Assembly: GCA_003343625.1 (NCBI GenBank)
Contig: QAKV01000040.1
Location: 1 to 58,723, forward strand
Direction of reading: 5' to 3'
DNA: 58,723 nt
Origin: Clostridiales bacterium
Lineage (GTDB): Bacteria; Bacillota; Clostridia; Lachnospirales; Lachnospiraceae
Translations under genes and position numbers: made by a program
Shown: positions 23,820-33,416 of the stretch, in pieces
How the letters are laid out: every line of letters starts with the position of its first letter
Position numbering within the stretch: position 1 is the first letter of the stretch
The notes under the pieces: model-generated
Databases searched by the model: none
What the model was told of the DNA's origin: nothing
Seen by the model: only the letters and a program-made list of their open reading frames with translations

Positions 23820-26800
23820 ATGGAGGAAAGAAGAGCTTTCGTGGTGTTGGGAACAGAGCCGAAGGACGGGGAGGACGCCGTCCGGGCAGCCTATCGGAAA
23901 AAGCTGCGTCTGGTGAATCCGGAGGACGATCCGAAGGGATTTTTAGAGCTGCGGGAAGCCTATGAGACTGCGCTGGCCTGTCTGGAACGGGCGAAAGCGG
24001 GGACAAAAGAGGAGAAAGACGAGAGCCCTTCCGGCCTCTTTTTGCAGCGGGTTCAGGCGCTGTACGATTCTCTGGAAAAGAGGCAGGAGGAAGGGGCGTG
24101 GGACCGGCTGTTTTCGGATCCGGCCTTTCTTGATCTGGAGGAAGAGGAAAACTGCAGAAAGAAGCTGTTTGTCTGGCTGATGAGCCACAGCTATCTGCCC
24201 ACGCAGATCTGGAAAACGCTGGACCGGCACCTGTCCATCGCTGCGGACCGGGAGAAACTGCTGGAAGAATACCCTTCGGATTTCGTCGGATACCTGGTGA
24301 GGAAGGTCCGGGAAGGGGAAGAATTTTCCTTCGAACAGTTGAAGGGGGAGGACGGGGCGGATATCGACGGCTGGATCCTTCTGTTCATCAAAGCCGGGCG
24401 CGAGGAGCGGGAGAACAACGACGCTGCTTTGGAAGAAACGATCCGGGAAGCGCGCAAAAAAGGGTTGTCTCATCCGGACCTTTCCATGATCCTGGCCAGG
24501 CTGCGGTACCGCCAGGGCAGCGCAGAAGAGGGAGATGCCATCGTACAATCCCTGCTGGAAGGGGAGTTCGGCCAGAGCCCCAACGTGCTCTTTCAGGCCG
24601 CAGAATATTACCGGGACAGCGACAGACAGGAGGCAGCCCACTCTCTCTATGAACAGCTGCTGGAAGAAATGCCGGATCACTATATGGCCAACCGGAGGAT
24701 GGCCCAGCGGTACCTGGAACTGGAAGACTACGCCCGGGCCAAAAAATGCGTCAACGTGCTGCTGACTTATCCGATGGACGAGGAGACAAAAGCATTGATC
24801 CAAAAGGTCAACGAAGGGCTGTCGGTCCGGCTTCGCCGAACGCTTGCCGAAAACCCGGAGGATTTCGGGGCCAGAATGGAGCTGGGCTGGTGCTGTCTGC
24901 AGGAGAATGAACCGAACGAAGCCATCGCCCTGATTGAAGCGGTGGTCCCTGCGGCGGATCAGGAGAAGGAATACGTGAATCTGGCGGGTAAGGCGTATTA
25001 TGCGGCGGAATGCTATTCGGAGGCCCTGCCCCGAATCCAGCGATGGATCGATCTTTTGAAGAGAGGGATCGAGAATGGGGAAGGGGAGACCGGGCGGGAT
25101 CTGGAGCGGCTGGCCACCGCCTGGACCATGATGGCGGAGATCGCGGCCCAGCGTGGAAAGGCAGCGCCCCCGGGACGGAAGGATCCCTGTTATCTGCAGG
25201 CCATTCAATATCTGGACCGGGCGAAAGAGGCGCATGAGACTGCCGGTCAGGAGTATACCAGAGCGCGGATCTATCTGGAATGGGGACAGTACGAAGAATG
25301 CGCCAGGATCTGCGGGAAGCTGACGGAGGAATATCCCGGTTTCGGCGCCGCCTATGCGCTGCATCAGAAAGCCTGCGCGAAGCTCTTCGACGCTTCCGGC
25401 GTGGTCAGAGACTACCGGGCCCTTTTGCAGCTGATCCCTTCTTACGCCGGTTCCCGGGAACTGGCGGCCGAAGTTTTTTACCAGCTCAACGAGAGGGAAG
25501 AATTGGACTCCCTTTTGAAGGAAGCCCAGGAAGCCGGGGTTTTGACCGCTGAACTGAAACGATATCGCTTTCTTTTGATGGCCGACGAGGCCAAAACCAG
25601 GGAGGCGCTTTTGCAGGCGTTGGACTATGCCAGGACGGTACACGAGCAGGGAGAGAAAGAAGGATGGAGCGACGGACAAAAGGCGCGGCTTTATGCGCTG
25701 AGGGCGCGCAACTACTGGAGAATACAGGGAGTGGATACGGCTCTGCAGCTCATCGAAAAGGCCATCCTTCTGGACCCGGAGGACTCCGAATACGTCTACA
25801 TCAAGGCGGGACTTTGTAAGGACAAACGGGACTATGAAGGGGCGCTGAAGCTGTATCTGCAGTGCGAAAGCGATTACGATCAAACGCCCCATTTTTATGC
25901 CAACGTGGGCGAATGCTATGACTCCATGGGACAAAAGGACGAAGCCCTTTCCTGGCTGGAACGGGCCGCGCAGATGGAGCCGGACAACGCCGGCGTCCGG
26001 GCGCGGATCCTGAGAATTTTCAGAGCGCAGCCGAAGCAGCTGGCCCTGGAAGAAGTCCGCCAAAAGGCCGAACTCTACGCCCGGCAGATGACCGAAAGCG
26101 GAAACAGCGCCTGGCACTGGATCGAAAGCGGCCTTTTGTACATGGAGCTTCAGGAGTACGGTCAGGCGGCAAACCAGCTGGAACGGGCGGTGGCGGCGGA
26201 TCCCGAAGATCCCTTCGCCCACAGCAATCTCGCACGGGCCTACCGGCTTTTGAACAGGCCGGCAGATGCCCTGCGGGAAGGAAAAGAAGGGGTGGCGTAT
26301 TTCGAACGGGATCCTGCGCCCTGGCACTGGGAAGTGCTGGGGGACATCTATCGGCAGCAGCACGAGTACGGTCAGGCTTTGGATGCCTATCTGGAAAACT
26401 GGAAGCGATTTCCCAAACAGCGATCGAATTTCCTCTATCCTTTGATCGAGCTGTACTGTCTCCAGGGGAACTGGCAGCAGGCGATGCAGAAAATCGGAGA
26501 AATCTATCCGGAACAGAGCCGGGAATACGCCGCTGCGACCGTACGGACCTATTCTCTGGCGGGATTTTGGAAACAGGCCGCCCGCTATGTTCGCTACTGC
26601 TATCCGGCGGCGGGATTCGATCTGGCTTCCCTCCACAGCCAGATGGCGAGGCTGTACTGGTATCAGGGAAAGCTGAGAAACGCGGCGGCCTGTATGCAAT
26701 CCGCCCTCCGCATTCTGCCGGAGGATAGCCCGCTCTATTCCAAGTACTGTCTGCAGGCGGCGGATATCTGGTTTTATCGGGGCAAACGGGAAAAGGCGGC

Positions 26801-27158
26801 CCGGATGGCGCAAAAGGCCTGGGGCGGACAGAAAGAGGGCGAGGAGACGGAGCAGGCGAACTGGAGGACGGACGGCGGGCTGAGGCGGCTGTATGAGCTG
26901 GGAACCCTGTATCTGTACCGGGGAGATCTTTCGAAGGCGTGGGCGCTGGCGGAGAAAATGGAGAGACAGCCCCACTGTTCGGACTGCGTTTATGGGTTCT
27001 GTACGGATGCCCGGGAACTGAAAGCGGGGATTTTGACGGCGCAGGGCGATTTTCCGGGCGCCGTGAGAATCCTGGAAGAGATTTTGGAGGAAAGCCCCAT
27101 GGATCTGGACGTGAAAATGAAAATTACCCTGTTGAAAAAGAGAGGAGGGATCCGATGA
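23820..27158 (+). CDS. TPR protein with degenerate J-domain
   Basis: A 1,112-residue soluble protein. Residues 1-60 resemble a J-domain (AVRAAYRKKLRLVNPEDDP, then GFLELREAYETAL). The HPD tripeptide that stimulates Hsp70 is replaced by NPE/DDP. The rest is a long array of TPR-like helical pairs (for example PHFYANVGECYDSMGQKDEA and the repeated WLERAAQMEPDNAGV pattern). It overlaps the Hsp70 gene by 4 bases (ATGA), so the two products very likely work together. The TPR array could present clients to the Hsp70; that is inference. Confidence 0.85.
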   Translation: MEERRAFVVLGTEPKDGEDAVRAAYRKKLRLVNPEDDPKGFLELREAYETALACLERAKAGTKEEKDESPSGLFLQRVQALYDSLEKRQEEGAWDRLFSDPAFLDLEEEENCRKKLFVWLMSHSYLPTQIWKTLDRHLSIAADREKLLEEYPSDFVGYLVRKVREGEEFSFEQLKGEDGADIDGWILLFIKAGREERENNDAALEETIREARKKGLSHPDLSMILARLRYRQGSAEEGDAIVQSLLEGEFGQSPNVLFQAAEYYRDSDRQEAAHSLYEQLLEEMPDHYMANRRMAQRYLELEDYARAKKCVNVLLTYPMDEETKALIQKVNEGLSVRLRRTLAENPEDFGARMELGWCCLQENEPNEAIALIEAVVPAADQEKEYVNLAGKAYYAAECYSEALPRIQRWIDLLKRGIENGEGETGRDLERLATAWTMMAEIAAQRGKAAPPGRKDPCYLQAIQYLDRAKEAHETAGQEYTRARIYLEWGQYEECARICGKLTEEYPGFGAAYALHQKACAKLFDASGVVRDYRALLQLIPSYAGSRELAAEVFYQLNEREELDSLLKEAQEAGVLTAELKRYRFLLMADEAKTREALLQALDYARTVHEQGEKEGWSDGQKARLYALRARNYWRIQGVDTALQLIEKAILLDPEDSEYVYIKAGLCKDKRDYEGALKLYLQCESDYDQTPHFYANVGECYDSMGQKDEALSWLERAAQMEPDNAGVRARILRIFRAQPKQLALEEVRQKAELYARQMTESGNSAWHWIESGLLYMELQEYGQAANQLERAVAADPEDPFAHSNLARAYRLLNRPADALREGKEGVAYFERDPAPWHWEVLGDIYRQQHEYGQALDAYLENWKRFPKQRSNFLYPLIELYCLQGNWQQAMQKIGEIYPEQSREYAAATVRTYSLAGFWKQAARYVRYCYPAAGFDLASLHSQMARLYWYQGKLRNAAACMQSALRILPEDSPLYSKYCLQAADIWFYRGKREKAARMAQKAWGGQKEGEETEQANWRTDGGLRRLYELGTLYLYRGDLSKAWALAEKMERQPHCSDCVYGFCTDARELKAGILTAQGDFPGAVRILEEILEESPMDLDVKMKITLLKKRGGIR

Positions 27159-28852
27159 TCATCGGGATCGATTTGGGAACCACCAACAGCCTGGCGGCCT
27201 GTTTTACGGAAAACGGCCCGGTGATCATCCCCAACCGGCAGGGAAAGCGGCTGACCCCCTCGGCGGTCAGCGTGGACGAAGCGGGAAATGTCTATGTGGG
27301 GGATGCGGCCAAAGAGCGCCAGGCGCTGTATCCGGACACGGTGGCGGTTTCCTTCAAACGCAGCATGGGAACGGATCGGGAATACCGTCTGGGACAGCGC
27401 AAATTCCGGGCGGAAGAACTCTCCAGCCTGGTGCTGCGCTCCTTAAAAGAGGACGCGGAAGCCTTTCTGGGGGAACCGGTGACGGAGGCTGTGATCAGCG
27501 TGCCGGCCTATTTCGACGACAGGCGCAGAAAAGCCACGAAGCTGGCGGGAGAACTGGCCGGGCTGAAGGTGGAGCGCATCGTCAGCGAGCCCACGGCGGC
27601 GGCCGTGGCCTACGGGCTGTATGAACGCAGGGAAAATACCCGGTTTCTGGTCTTCGATCTGGGCGGGGGGACCTTCGACGTTTCGATTCTGGAGCTGTAC
27701 GATCAGATCCTGGAAGTGCGGGCGGTAGCCGGGGACAACTACCTGGGCGGAGAGGATTTTACGGAAGCTCTGATGAAGCTTTTTTGTCAGAAAACGGACT
27801 GGAAGGCGGAAAAGTTCTCGCGGCAGGACCGAATCCGCCTGTTCGGAGCCTGCGAGCGCGCCAAACGGAACTTAAACGGGGCCGCAGAGGTGGAAGTGGG
27901 CTGCAGCCTGGAGACAGAAACAGGGGGAGCGGAGAAAAAGCAAACGGTGATTTCCTACCGGGAATATGAAAAAGCCTGTGAAGCCCTTTTGGAGAAAATC
28001 CGCCAGCCGGTGAAGCGAAGTCTTTCCGATGCCAGGCTGAAGCTCTCCGATATCGACGTGGTGGTATTGGTGGGCGGCGCCACCCGCCTGCAGATCGTGC
28101 GGGATTTCCTCATCCGGATGCTGCACAAATTTCCGGATACCGATATCAATCCGGACGAGGCGGTGGCGCTGGGCGCTGCCGTTTCGGCGGCCATGAAGGA
28201 ACGCAGGGAGGAGGTGCGGGAAGTGATCCTCACCGATGTCTGCTCTTTCACGCTGGGAACGGAGGTCTCAGTGGATTTGGGAAACGGCAGAAAGGAAGGC
28301 GGCCGTTTTTGCCCCATCATCGAGCGAAATACGGTCATTCCGGCCAGCCGGACCCAGCGCTTCTATACGGCCAACGACGGGCAGGAGAGGATCCGGATCC
28401 GGGTGCTGCAGGGGGAGAGCCGGTTTGCGGACAACAACCTGTATCTGGGAGAACTGGAGGTGGAGGTTCCGAAAGGGCCTGCCGGAAAGGAGAGTGTGGA
28501 CGTCACCTACACCTATGACATCAATTCCATCCTGGAGGTGGAAGCCCATGTGCTTTCCACGGACAAAAGGGAGAGAATGCTCATCCGCGGGAAGGATAAC
28601 CGGATGAGCGAAGAGGAGATCGCTGCCCGGATGCAGGAGCTCTCTTATCTGAAGATCCAGCCCGGAGACAGGGAGGAGAACCGCGTCGTGCTCCTCCGGG
28701 CGGAGAAAGCCTACGAGGAATTGCTTGGAGAAGAACGAAAAAAGCTTGAATATAGAATTGAAAAGTTTGAAGAATCGTTGAAAGATGGAAATCGTGACAA
28801 GATAAGGGAAGAAAGAGATAGACTGTCGGAGTTGCTGGACACTCTTTGGTAA
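27155..28852 (+). CDS. Hsp70-family chaperone, HscC-like
   Basis: A 565-residue Hsp70. The nucleotide-binding domain has GIDLGTTNS (4-12), VISVPAYFD (113-121), EPTAAA (145-150), DLGGGTFDVS (168-177) and VLVGGATR (304-311). The substrate-binding beta domain follows (TDVCSFTLG, IIERNTVIP, VLQGES). The C-terminal lid is short, and overall length is close to HscC rather than to the 610-640 residues of DnaK. ATG 27155 is the start: GAGGAGGGA is just upstream, and it overlaps the stop of the J/TPR gene. It is a specialised Hsp70 next to its likely co-chaperone, not the main DnaK. Confidence 0.92.
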   Translation: MIIGIDLGTTNSLAACFTENGPVIIPNRQGKRLTPSAVSVDEAGNVYVGDAAKERQALYPDTVAVSFKRSMGTDREYRLGQRKFRAEELSSLVLRSLKEDAEAFLGEPVTEAVISVPAYFDDRRRKATKLAGELAGLKVERIVSEPTAAAVAYGLYERRENTRFLVFDLGGGTFDVSILELYDQILEVRAVAGDNYLGGEDFTEALMKLFCQKTDWKAEKFSRQDRIRLFGACERAKRNLNGAAEVEVGCSLETETGGAEKKQTVISYREYEKACEALLEKIRQPVKRSLSDARLKLSDIDVVVLVGGATRLQIVRDFLIRMLHKFPDTDINPDEAVALGAAVSAAMKERREEVREVILTDVCSFTLGTEVSVDLGNGRKEGGRFCPIIERNTVIPASRTQRFYTANDGQERIRIRVLQGESRFADNNLYLGELEVEVPKGPAGKESVDVTYTYDINSILEVEAHVLSTDKRERMLIRGKDNRMSEEEIAARMQELSYLKIQPGDREENRVVLLRAEKAYEELLGEERKKLEYRIEKFEESLKDGNRDKIREERDRLSELLDTLW

Positions 28853-28903
28853 AAAGCGACAAATTTCTTTTCCTAATTTTGTCATACATTGTGCAAATGG
28901 TTA

Positions 28904-28912
28904 TGCTATAAT
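28904..28912 (+). promoter_or_regulatory. Extended -10 promoter of ppdK
   Basis: TGCTATAAT (28904-28912) is a perfect extended -10. No good -35 sits at 16-18 bases upstream. The start codon is 71 bases downstream. Confidence 0.6.
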
Positions 28913-28982
28913 AAACCCATGCAGGCGGGCGTCTGCCGGATGCGCGCCGCACACCATAAAAGTTCAAAGGGGGAACTGACCA

Positions 28983-31604
28983 ATGGCAAAATGGGTATAT
29001 CTATTCCGGGAAGGAAACGCGGATATGCGCAATCTTCTCGGAGGCAAGGGAGCGAATCTGGCAGAGATGACCAATCTGGGCTTACCGATCCCGCAGGGCT
29101 TTACCGTTACCACAGAGGCCTGCACAGATTACTACAACAACGGAAAGGAGATTTCCGAGGAGATCCGGAAGCAGATATTCGACGCTCTCGCAACTCTGGA
29201 GCAGGAGCAGGGGAAAAAATTCGGCGATACCGAGAACCCGCTTTTGGTGTCCGTGCGAAGTGGCGCGAGGGCGTCCATGCCGGGTATGATGGACACGATC
29301 CTCAATCTGGGTCTGACGGATATTTCCGTGGAAGGCTTCGCCAGAAAGACCGGAAATCCCAGATTCGCATATGATTCTTACAGAAGATTCATTCAGATGT
29401 TTTCCGATGTCGTGATGGAGGTTCCCAAATCTCTGTTCGAGAGAGTTCTGGATGAGATCAAGGAGAGCAAAGGCGTTCATTTCGATACAGAGCTGACAGC
29501 AGACGATTTAAAGGAAGTCATCGCCAGATTCAAGAAGATCTACGAGGACAAGATGGGGGCTGAGTTCCCGCAGGAACCCCGGATTCAGCTGATGGAAGCG
29601 GTGAAAGCGGTGTTCCGTTCCTGGGACAATGAGCGCGCCATCGTTTATCGCCGGATGAACGATATCCCGGGCGACTGGGGAACCGCAGTCAACGTCCAGG
29701 CAATGGTGTTCGGTAATATGGGCAACACGTCGGGCACGGGCGTGGCTTTTACGCGCAACCCTTCCACAGGAGCGAAGGGCATTTACGGAGAATATCTGAT
29801 CAACGCCCAGGGAGAAGATGTCGTGGCCGGTATCAGAACTCCTCAGCCCATCACCAGACTGGAGCAGGATCTGCCCGAGTGCTATAAGCAGTTTATCGAG
29901 ATCGCGAACAAACTCGAACAGCATTATCGCGATATGCAGGATATGGAGTTCACTATCGAGAATGGCAAGCTGTTCTTCCTGCAGACGAGAAACGGCAAGA
30001 GAACCGCTCCGGCGGCCCTGCAGATTGCCTGCGACCTGGTGGATGAGGGCATGATCACGCCGGAAGAAGCGGTGTCGCGCATCGAGGCGAAGTCTCTGGA
30101 TCAGCTGCTGCATCCCACCTTCGATCCGGATGCGCTCAAGAACGGCACTGTGATCGGACAGGCTCTTCCCGCATCTCCCGGCGCTGCTGCTGGAAAAGTT
30201 TACTTCAACGCGGAAGACGCTAAAGAAGCGCATGAGAGGGGCGAAAGAGTGGTTCTGGTTCGCCTGGAAACTTCCCCGGAAGACATCGAAGGCATGCATG
30301 CGGCGGAAGGCATCCTGACGGTTCGCGGCGGCATGACCTCCCACGCGGCGGTGGTTGCCCGCGGTATGGGCACGGCCTGCATTTCCGGCTGCGGCGACAT
30401 CGTGATCGATGAGGAAAACAAGGTGTTTACCCTGGGCGGCAAGACCTATCATGAAGGGGACTACATTTCTCTGGACGGATCCACCGGCAAGATTTACGAC
30501 GGGGATATCCGCACGGAAGAGGCGAGCATCAGCGGCAATTTCGGGCGGATCATGGATTGGGCGGATTCCTTCCGGAAGCTGAAAGTGCGCACCAATGCGG
30601 ACACCCCTGCGGATGCGGCGAATGCCGTGAAGTTGGGCGCGGAAGGCATCGGCCTGTGCCGCACTGAACATATGTTCTTCGAACCCGAAAGGATTCCGAA
30701 GATCCGCAGGATGATCCTTTCCAAGACGGTAGAAGAAAGGGAAAAAGCGCTGGCTGATCTGATCCCTTATCAAAAGGGCGATTTCAAGGCGATTTATGAG
30801 GTGATGGAGGGACGTCCGGTGACGATTCGTTTCCTGGATCCCCCGCTGCACGAGTTCGTTCCCACTGAGGAAAAGGAAATCGAAGATCTGGCGAAGGATA
30901 TGGGGATCACCGTCGCGGAAGTGAAAGCGACCTGTGATGAACTGCACGAGTTCAACCCGATGATGGGACACAGAGGTTGCCGCCTGTCCGTTACCTATCC
31001 TGAAATTGCGAGAATGCAGACGAGAGCTGTGATCGAAGCTGCCATCGAAGTGAAGGAAGAAAAGGGGTATGATATCGTTCCCGAAATCATGGTTCCCCTG
31101 GTCGGCGATAAAAAAGAACTGAAATTCGTCAAGGACGTGATCGTAGACACGGCCGAAAAGGTGAAGGCGGAGAAAAATTCCGATATCCGGTATCACATCG
31201 GTACCATGATCGAGATCCCTCGCGCGGCGTTGCTGGCAAACGAGATCGCGGAAGAGGCGGAGTTCTTCTCTTTTGGAACCAACGACCTGACACAGATGAC
31301 CTTCGGGTTCTCCCGTGACGACGCAGGCAAGTTCCTGACGGACTATTACAAAAGCAAGATTTACGAGTCGGATCCTTTCGCGAAACTGGATCAGAATGGC
31401 GTGGGACAGCTCATTGAGATGGCAGCCCGGAAGGGCCGGGCGACCAGACCCGATATCAAGCTGGGCATCTGCGGCGAACACGGCGGAGATCCTTCTTCTG
31501 TAGAATTCTGCCACAGAGCAGGGTTGGACTATGTTTCCTGCTCGCCGTTCCGCGTGCCCATCGCGAGGCTGGCTGCGGCACAGGCTGCAATCAAGGACAA
31601 ATAA
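28983..31604 (+). CDS. ppdK: Pyruvate, phosphate dikinase
   Basis: PPDK interconverts pyruvate + ATP + Pi with phosphoenolpyruvate + AMP + PPi, and in anaerobes it serves glycolysis or gluconeogenesis. The 873-residue protein has the N-terminal ATP-grasp domain (LLGGKGANLAEMTNLGLP, SVRSGARASMPGMMDT). The phosphohistidine domain has GGMTSHAAVVARG with the catalytic His near 455. The C-terminal PEP/pyruvate barrel has GLCRTEHMFF, FGTNDLTQMTFG and GICGEHGGDP. Length is that of the clostridial enzyme. AAGGGGGAA precedes the ATG. It has its own promoter and strong terminator. Confidence 0.98.
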   Translation: MAKWVYLFREGNADMRNLLGGKGANLAEMTNLGLPIPQGFTVTTEACTDYYNNGKEISEEIRKQIFDALATLEQEQGKKFGDTENPLLVSVRSGARASMPGMMDTILNLGLTDISVEGFARKTGNPRFAYDSYRRFIQMFSDVVMEVPKSLFERVLDEIKESKGVHFDTELTADDLKEVIARFKKIYEDKMGAEFPQEPRIQLMEAVKAVFRSWDNERAIVYRRMNDIPGDWGTAVNVQAMVFGNMGNTSGTGVAFTRNPSTGAKGIYGEYLINAQGEDVVAGIRTPQPITRLEQDLPECYKQFIEIANKLEQHYRDMQDMEFTIENGKLFFLQTRNGKRTAPAALQIACDLVDEGMITPEEAVSRIEAKSLDQLLHPTFDPDALKNGTVIGQALPASPGAAAGKVYFNAEDAKEAHERGERVVLVRLETSPEDIEGMHAAEGILTVRGGMTSHAAVVARGMGTACISGCGDIVIDEENKVFTLGGKTYHEGDYISLDGSTGKIYDGDIRTEEASISGNFGRIMDWADSFRKLKVRTNADTPADAANAVKLGAEGIGLCRTEHMFFEPERIPKIRRMILSKTVEEREKALADLIPYQKGDFKAIYEVMEGRPVTIRFLDPPLHEFVPTEEKEIEDLAKDMGITVAEVKATCDELHEFNPMMGHRGCRLSVTYPEIARMQTRAVIEAAIEVKEEKGYDIVPEIMVPLVGDKKELKFVKDVIVDTAEKVKAEKNSDIRYHIGTMIEIPRAALLANEIAEEAEFFSFGTNDLTQMTFGFSRDDAGKFLTDYYKSKIYESDPFAKLDQNGVGQLIEMAARKGRATRPDIKLGICGEHGGDPSSVEFCHRAGLDYVSCSPFRVPIARLAAAQAAIKDK

Positions 31605-31623
31605 GATTCAATTTTGTGGACAA

Positions 31624-31654
31624 AAGGGCTGCCGCAGCTGCGGCGGCCCTTTTT
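31624..31654 (+). terminator. Terminator of ppdK
   Basis: AGGGC-T-GCCGCA (31625-31636) pairs with TGCGGC-G-GCCCT (31639-31650) and is followed by TTTTT. The T-run continues into the dispersed repeat. Confidence 0.85.
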
Positions 31655-31749
31655 GTACGATAGGAAATTCCATTCCCTATCGTACAAAAAAAGACGTTCC
31701 GCTGAAGATGCGCACTTTTTTTATCTGTTTGTCTCGCGGGCGTTCAGCG
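31650..31749 (+). repeat. Dispersed two-hairpin repeat, copy 2 (after ppdK)
   Basis: Hairpin 1 is T-run plus GTACGATAGG (31655-31664) with CCTATCGTAC (31676-31685) plus A-run, a perfect stem of about 15 bp. The spacer AGACGTTC leads to helix 2, CGCTGAA (31700-31706) with TTCAGCG (31743-31749). Over 31655-31716 it is nearly identical to 533-594. A promoter-like sequence for the next gene starts immediately after it. Orientation is the same as in copy 1. Confidence 0.8.
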
Positions 31750-31752
31750 CAC

Positions 31753-31781
31753 TTGACGGCCGGGCGCAAACGGGAGATAAT
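31753..31781 (+). promoter_or_regulatory. Promoter of the glutaredoxin-like/aldolase unit
   Basis: TTGACG (31753-31758), a 17-base spacer and GATAAT (31776-31781) match the consensus at 5 of 6 positions each. They lie 45 bases before the next start codon. Confidence 0.6.
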
Positions 31782-31825
31782 GGACGGGAACTGAAAGAAG
31801 AACAGGATGGACAGGAGGAGAGCGG

Positions 31826-32086
31826 ATGAAGGACGTTTTGATGATGGTGCTGAAGGGATGCCCGCATTGCAGGAGGGCGAAGGAGATGATCGCGCAGTTG
31901 CAAAGGGAGAAGGAAGAATACCGCCGGGTGACAATCCGGGAGGTGGACGAGAGGGAAGATCCCGCGTTGGCCGATTCGCTGGACTACTATTATGTACCCT
32001 GCTTTTTTGTGGACGGTCAGAAGCGGATGGAGGGCGTGCCCACCCTGGATGCGGTGGAGGCGGTTTTGAAAGAGGCGATTGGCTGA
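31826..32086 (+). CDS. Glutaredoxin/thioredoxin-like protein
   Basis: An 86-residue thioredoxin-fold protein with the active-site motif C12PHC15 and the cis-proline region YYVPCFF before the second half of the fold. It probably acts as a small cytosolic disulfide reductase; its reductant is not identifiable. A strong AGGAGG precedes the ATG. It is the first gene of a short run with an unknown small protein and a threonine-aldolase-like enzyme. Confidence 0.88.
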   Translation: MKDVLMMVLKGCPHCRRAKEMIAQLQREKEEYRRVTIREVDEREDPALADSLDYYYVPCFFVDGQKRMEGVPTLDAVEAVLKEAIG

Positions 32087-32105
32087 AAGAAGAGGCGGGA
32101 AAAAG

Positions 32106-32306
32106 ATGGACACTTTTAAGGAAAAATATCTGGCAGGACAACTGGAGCCGGAAGAGATTGACGATTACGTGGAAGCGTGGAACAACAGCGACGACGAGCG
32201 CACGCTGGCCAAATTCCTGGGGCTGAACGCGGAGGAGGAAGACGTATGGATCAGCGTCGGAGAGGAAGCGCTGTTTGAGCTGTTGAACCGACAGAAAGGA
32301 AAATGA
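32106..32306 (+). CDS. Small acidic hypothetical protein
   Basis: A 66-residue acidic protein (MDTFKEKYLAGQLEPEEIDD start) that I do not recognise. It has an all-helical look, no membrane segment and no cysteine motif. ATG 32106 follows GGCGGGAAAAAG. A start at 32079 would read into the previous gene and lacks a site. The stop overlaps the next start (ATGA), pointing to coupled translation with the aldolase-like gene. Confidence 0.7.
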   Translation: MDTFKEKYLAGQLEPEEIDDYVEAWNNSDDERTLAKFLGLNAEEEDVWISVGEEALFELLNRQKGK

Positions 32307-33343
32307 AGATGCTCTATTTTAACTGCGATTATATGGAAGGCGCTCATCCCCAAATTTTGGAACGGCTTGCAGCGACGAATCTGGAACATACTCAGGGGTA
32401 TGGAGAGGATCCATACTGCGAGGCAGCAAAAGAGAAGATTCGCAGGGAATGCGGTTGCCCGGAAGCGGATGTCTATTTTCTGGTGGGAGGCACCCAGACC
32501 AACGCGACCGTGATCAGGGGGCTGCTGAGGCCTTTTGAGGGTGTGATCGCCGCTGAGAGCGGCCATATCAACGTCCATGAAGCGGGAGCGGTGGAGGCAG
32601 GAGGCCATAAAGTGCTGGCACTGCCGCAGAAGGATGGAAAACTGGATCCGATCGGGGTGAGGAGCTGGTTGGAGACTTTTTTCCGGGACGGAAGCTGTTC
32701 CCATATGGTGCAGCCCGGAATGGTTTATATTTCCCACCCTACGGAGCTGGGGACATTGTATACGAAAGGGGAACTGGAATCGCTGAAAAAGGTTTGCTCA
32801 GATTATGGGCTGAAGCTGTTTCTGGATGGCGCCCGGCTCGGATACGGCCTTGCGGCGAGAGGGACGGATGTGACCCTTCGAATCATCGCGGACTGCTGTG
32901 ACGCATTCTATATCGGAGGAACGAAGGTCGGCGCGCTTTTCGGCGAGGCGGTGGTTTTCCCGAAAAAAGGGACGGCACCCGGTTTTTTCACCCTGATGAA
33001 GCAGCAGGGTGCCCTGCTGGCGAAAGGAAGGCTTCTCGGACTGCAGTTCGATACGCTCTTTACCGATGGGCTCTATTTTCAAATCTCCGCCCATGCCATC
33101 CGAATGGCGGAAAGGCTGAAGGAAATCCTGACAGAGGCCGGATGCAGCTTTTGGCTGGACTCGCCCACCAATCAGCAGTTTGTAGTGCTGGACGAAAGGC
33201 GGATCGAAGCGCTGCAAGGAAAAGTCAGCTATGAACCATGGCAGGAACTTCCCGATGGCAAACTGGTCGTTCGCTTCGCTACCAGCTGGGCCACCAGCGA
33301 GGAGGACCTCGCACGGCTGGAAGAAATTCTGAAAACTTTCTGA
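32303..33343 (+). CDS. Low-specificity threonine aldolase-like PLP enzyme
   Basis: A 346-residue fold-type I PLP enzyme of the beta-eliminating lyase/threonine aldolase family, which cleaves L-threonine or similar to glycine and an aldehyde. The start NCDYMEGAHPQILE is typical. GGTQTN (62-67) binds the cofactor phosphate, DGAR (175-178) holds the pyridine nitrogen aspartate, and K208 in YIGGTKVG is the Schiff-base lysine. Exact substrate is uncertain. The second ATG at 32309 is an alternative start. A terminator-like hairpin follows. Confidence 0.88.
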   Translation: MKMLYFNCDYMEGAHPQILERLAATNLEHTQGYGEDPYCEAAKEKIRRECGCPEADVYFLVGGTQTNATVIRGLLRPFEGVIAAESGHINVHEAGAVEAGGHKVLALPQKDGKLDPIGVRSWLETFFRDGSCSHMVQPGMVYISHPTELGTLYTKGELESLKKVCSDYGLKLFLDGARLGYGLAARGTDVTLRIIADCCDAFYIGGTKVGALFGEAVVFPKKGTAPGFFTLMKQQGALLAKGRLLGLQFDTLFTDGLYFQISAHAIRMAERLKEILTEAGCSFWLDSPTNQQFVVLDERRIEALQGKVSYEPWQELPDGKLVVRFATSWATSEEDLARLEEILKTF

Positions 33344-33363
33344 AAACTTTGTAAACAGATTGT

Positions 33364-33416
33364 AAAAATACATGGACTTTTGCTGAGAAAGAGAGTAAAA
33401 TGTCTCATGTATTTTT
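33364..33416 (+). terminator. Terminator hairpin overlapping the next promoter
   Basis: AAAAATACATG (33364-33374) is perfectly complementary to CATGTATTTTT (33406-33416), with a 31-base loop and a following T-run. The loop contains the likely promoter of the permease gene. Confidence 0.6.
33373..33401 (+). promoter_or_regulatory. Putative promoter of the purine permease
   Basis: TGGACT (33373-33378), a 17-base spacer and TAAAAT (33396-33401) lie within the stem-loop above. The -35 is imperfect (4 of 6). Confidence 0.5.

Noticed and set aside
23943..26975. A 1,010-codon open frame on the strand opposite the TPR gene
   Set aside because: It has the mirrored composition of a GC-rich coding strand, no recognisable domains and no ribosome site, while the plus-strand frame has clear J- and TPR-like features.
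28879..28912. TTGTCA (28879-28884) as the -35 of the ppdK promoter
   Set aside because: The distance to TATAAT is 22 bases, too long. The extended -10 alone is the better explanation.
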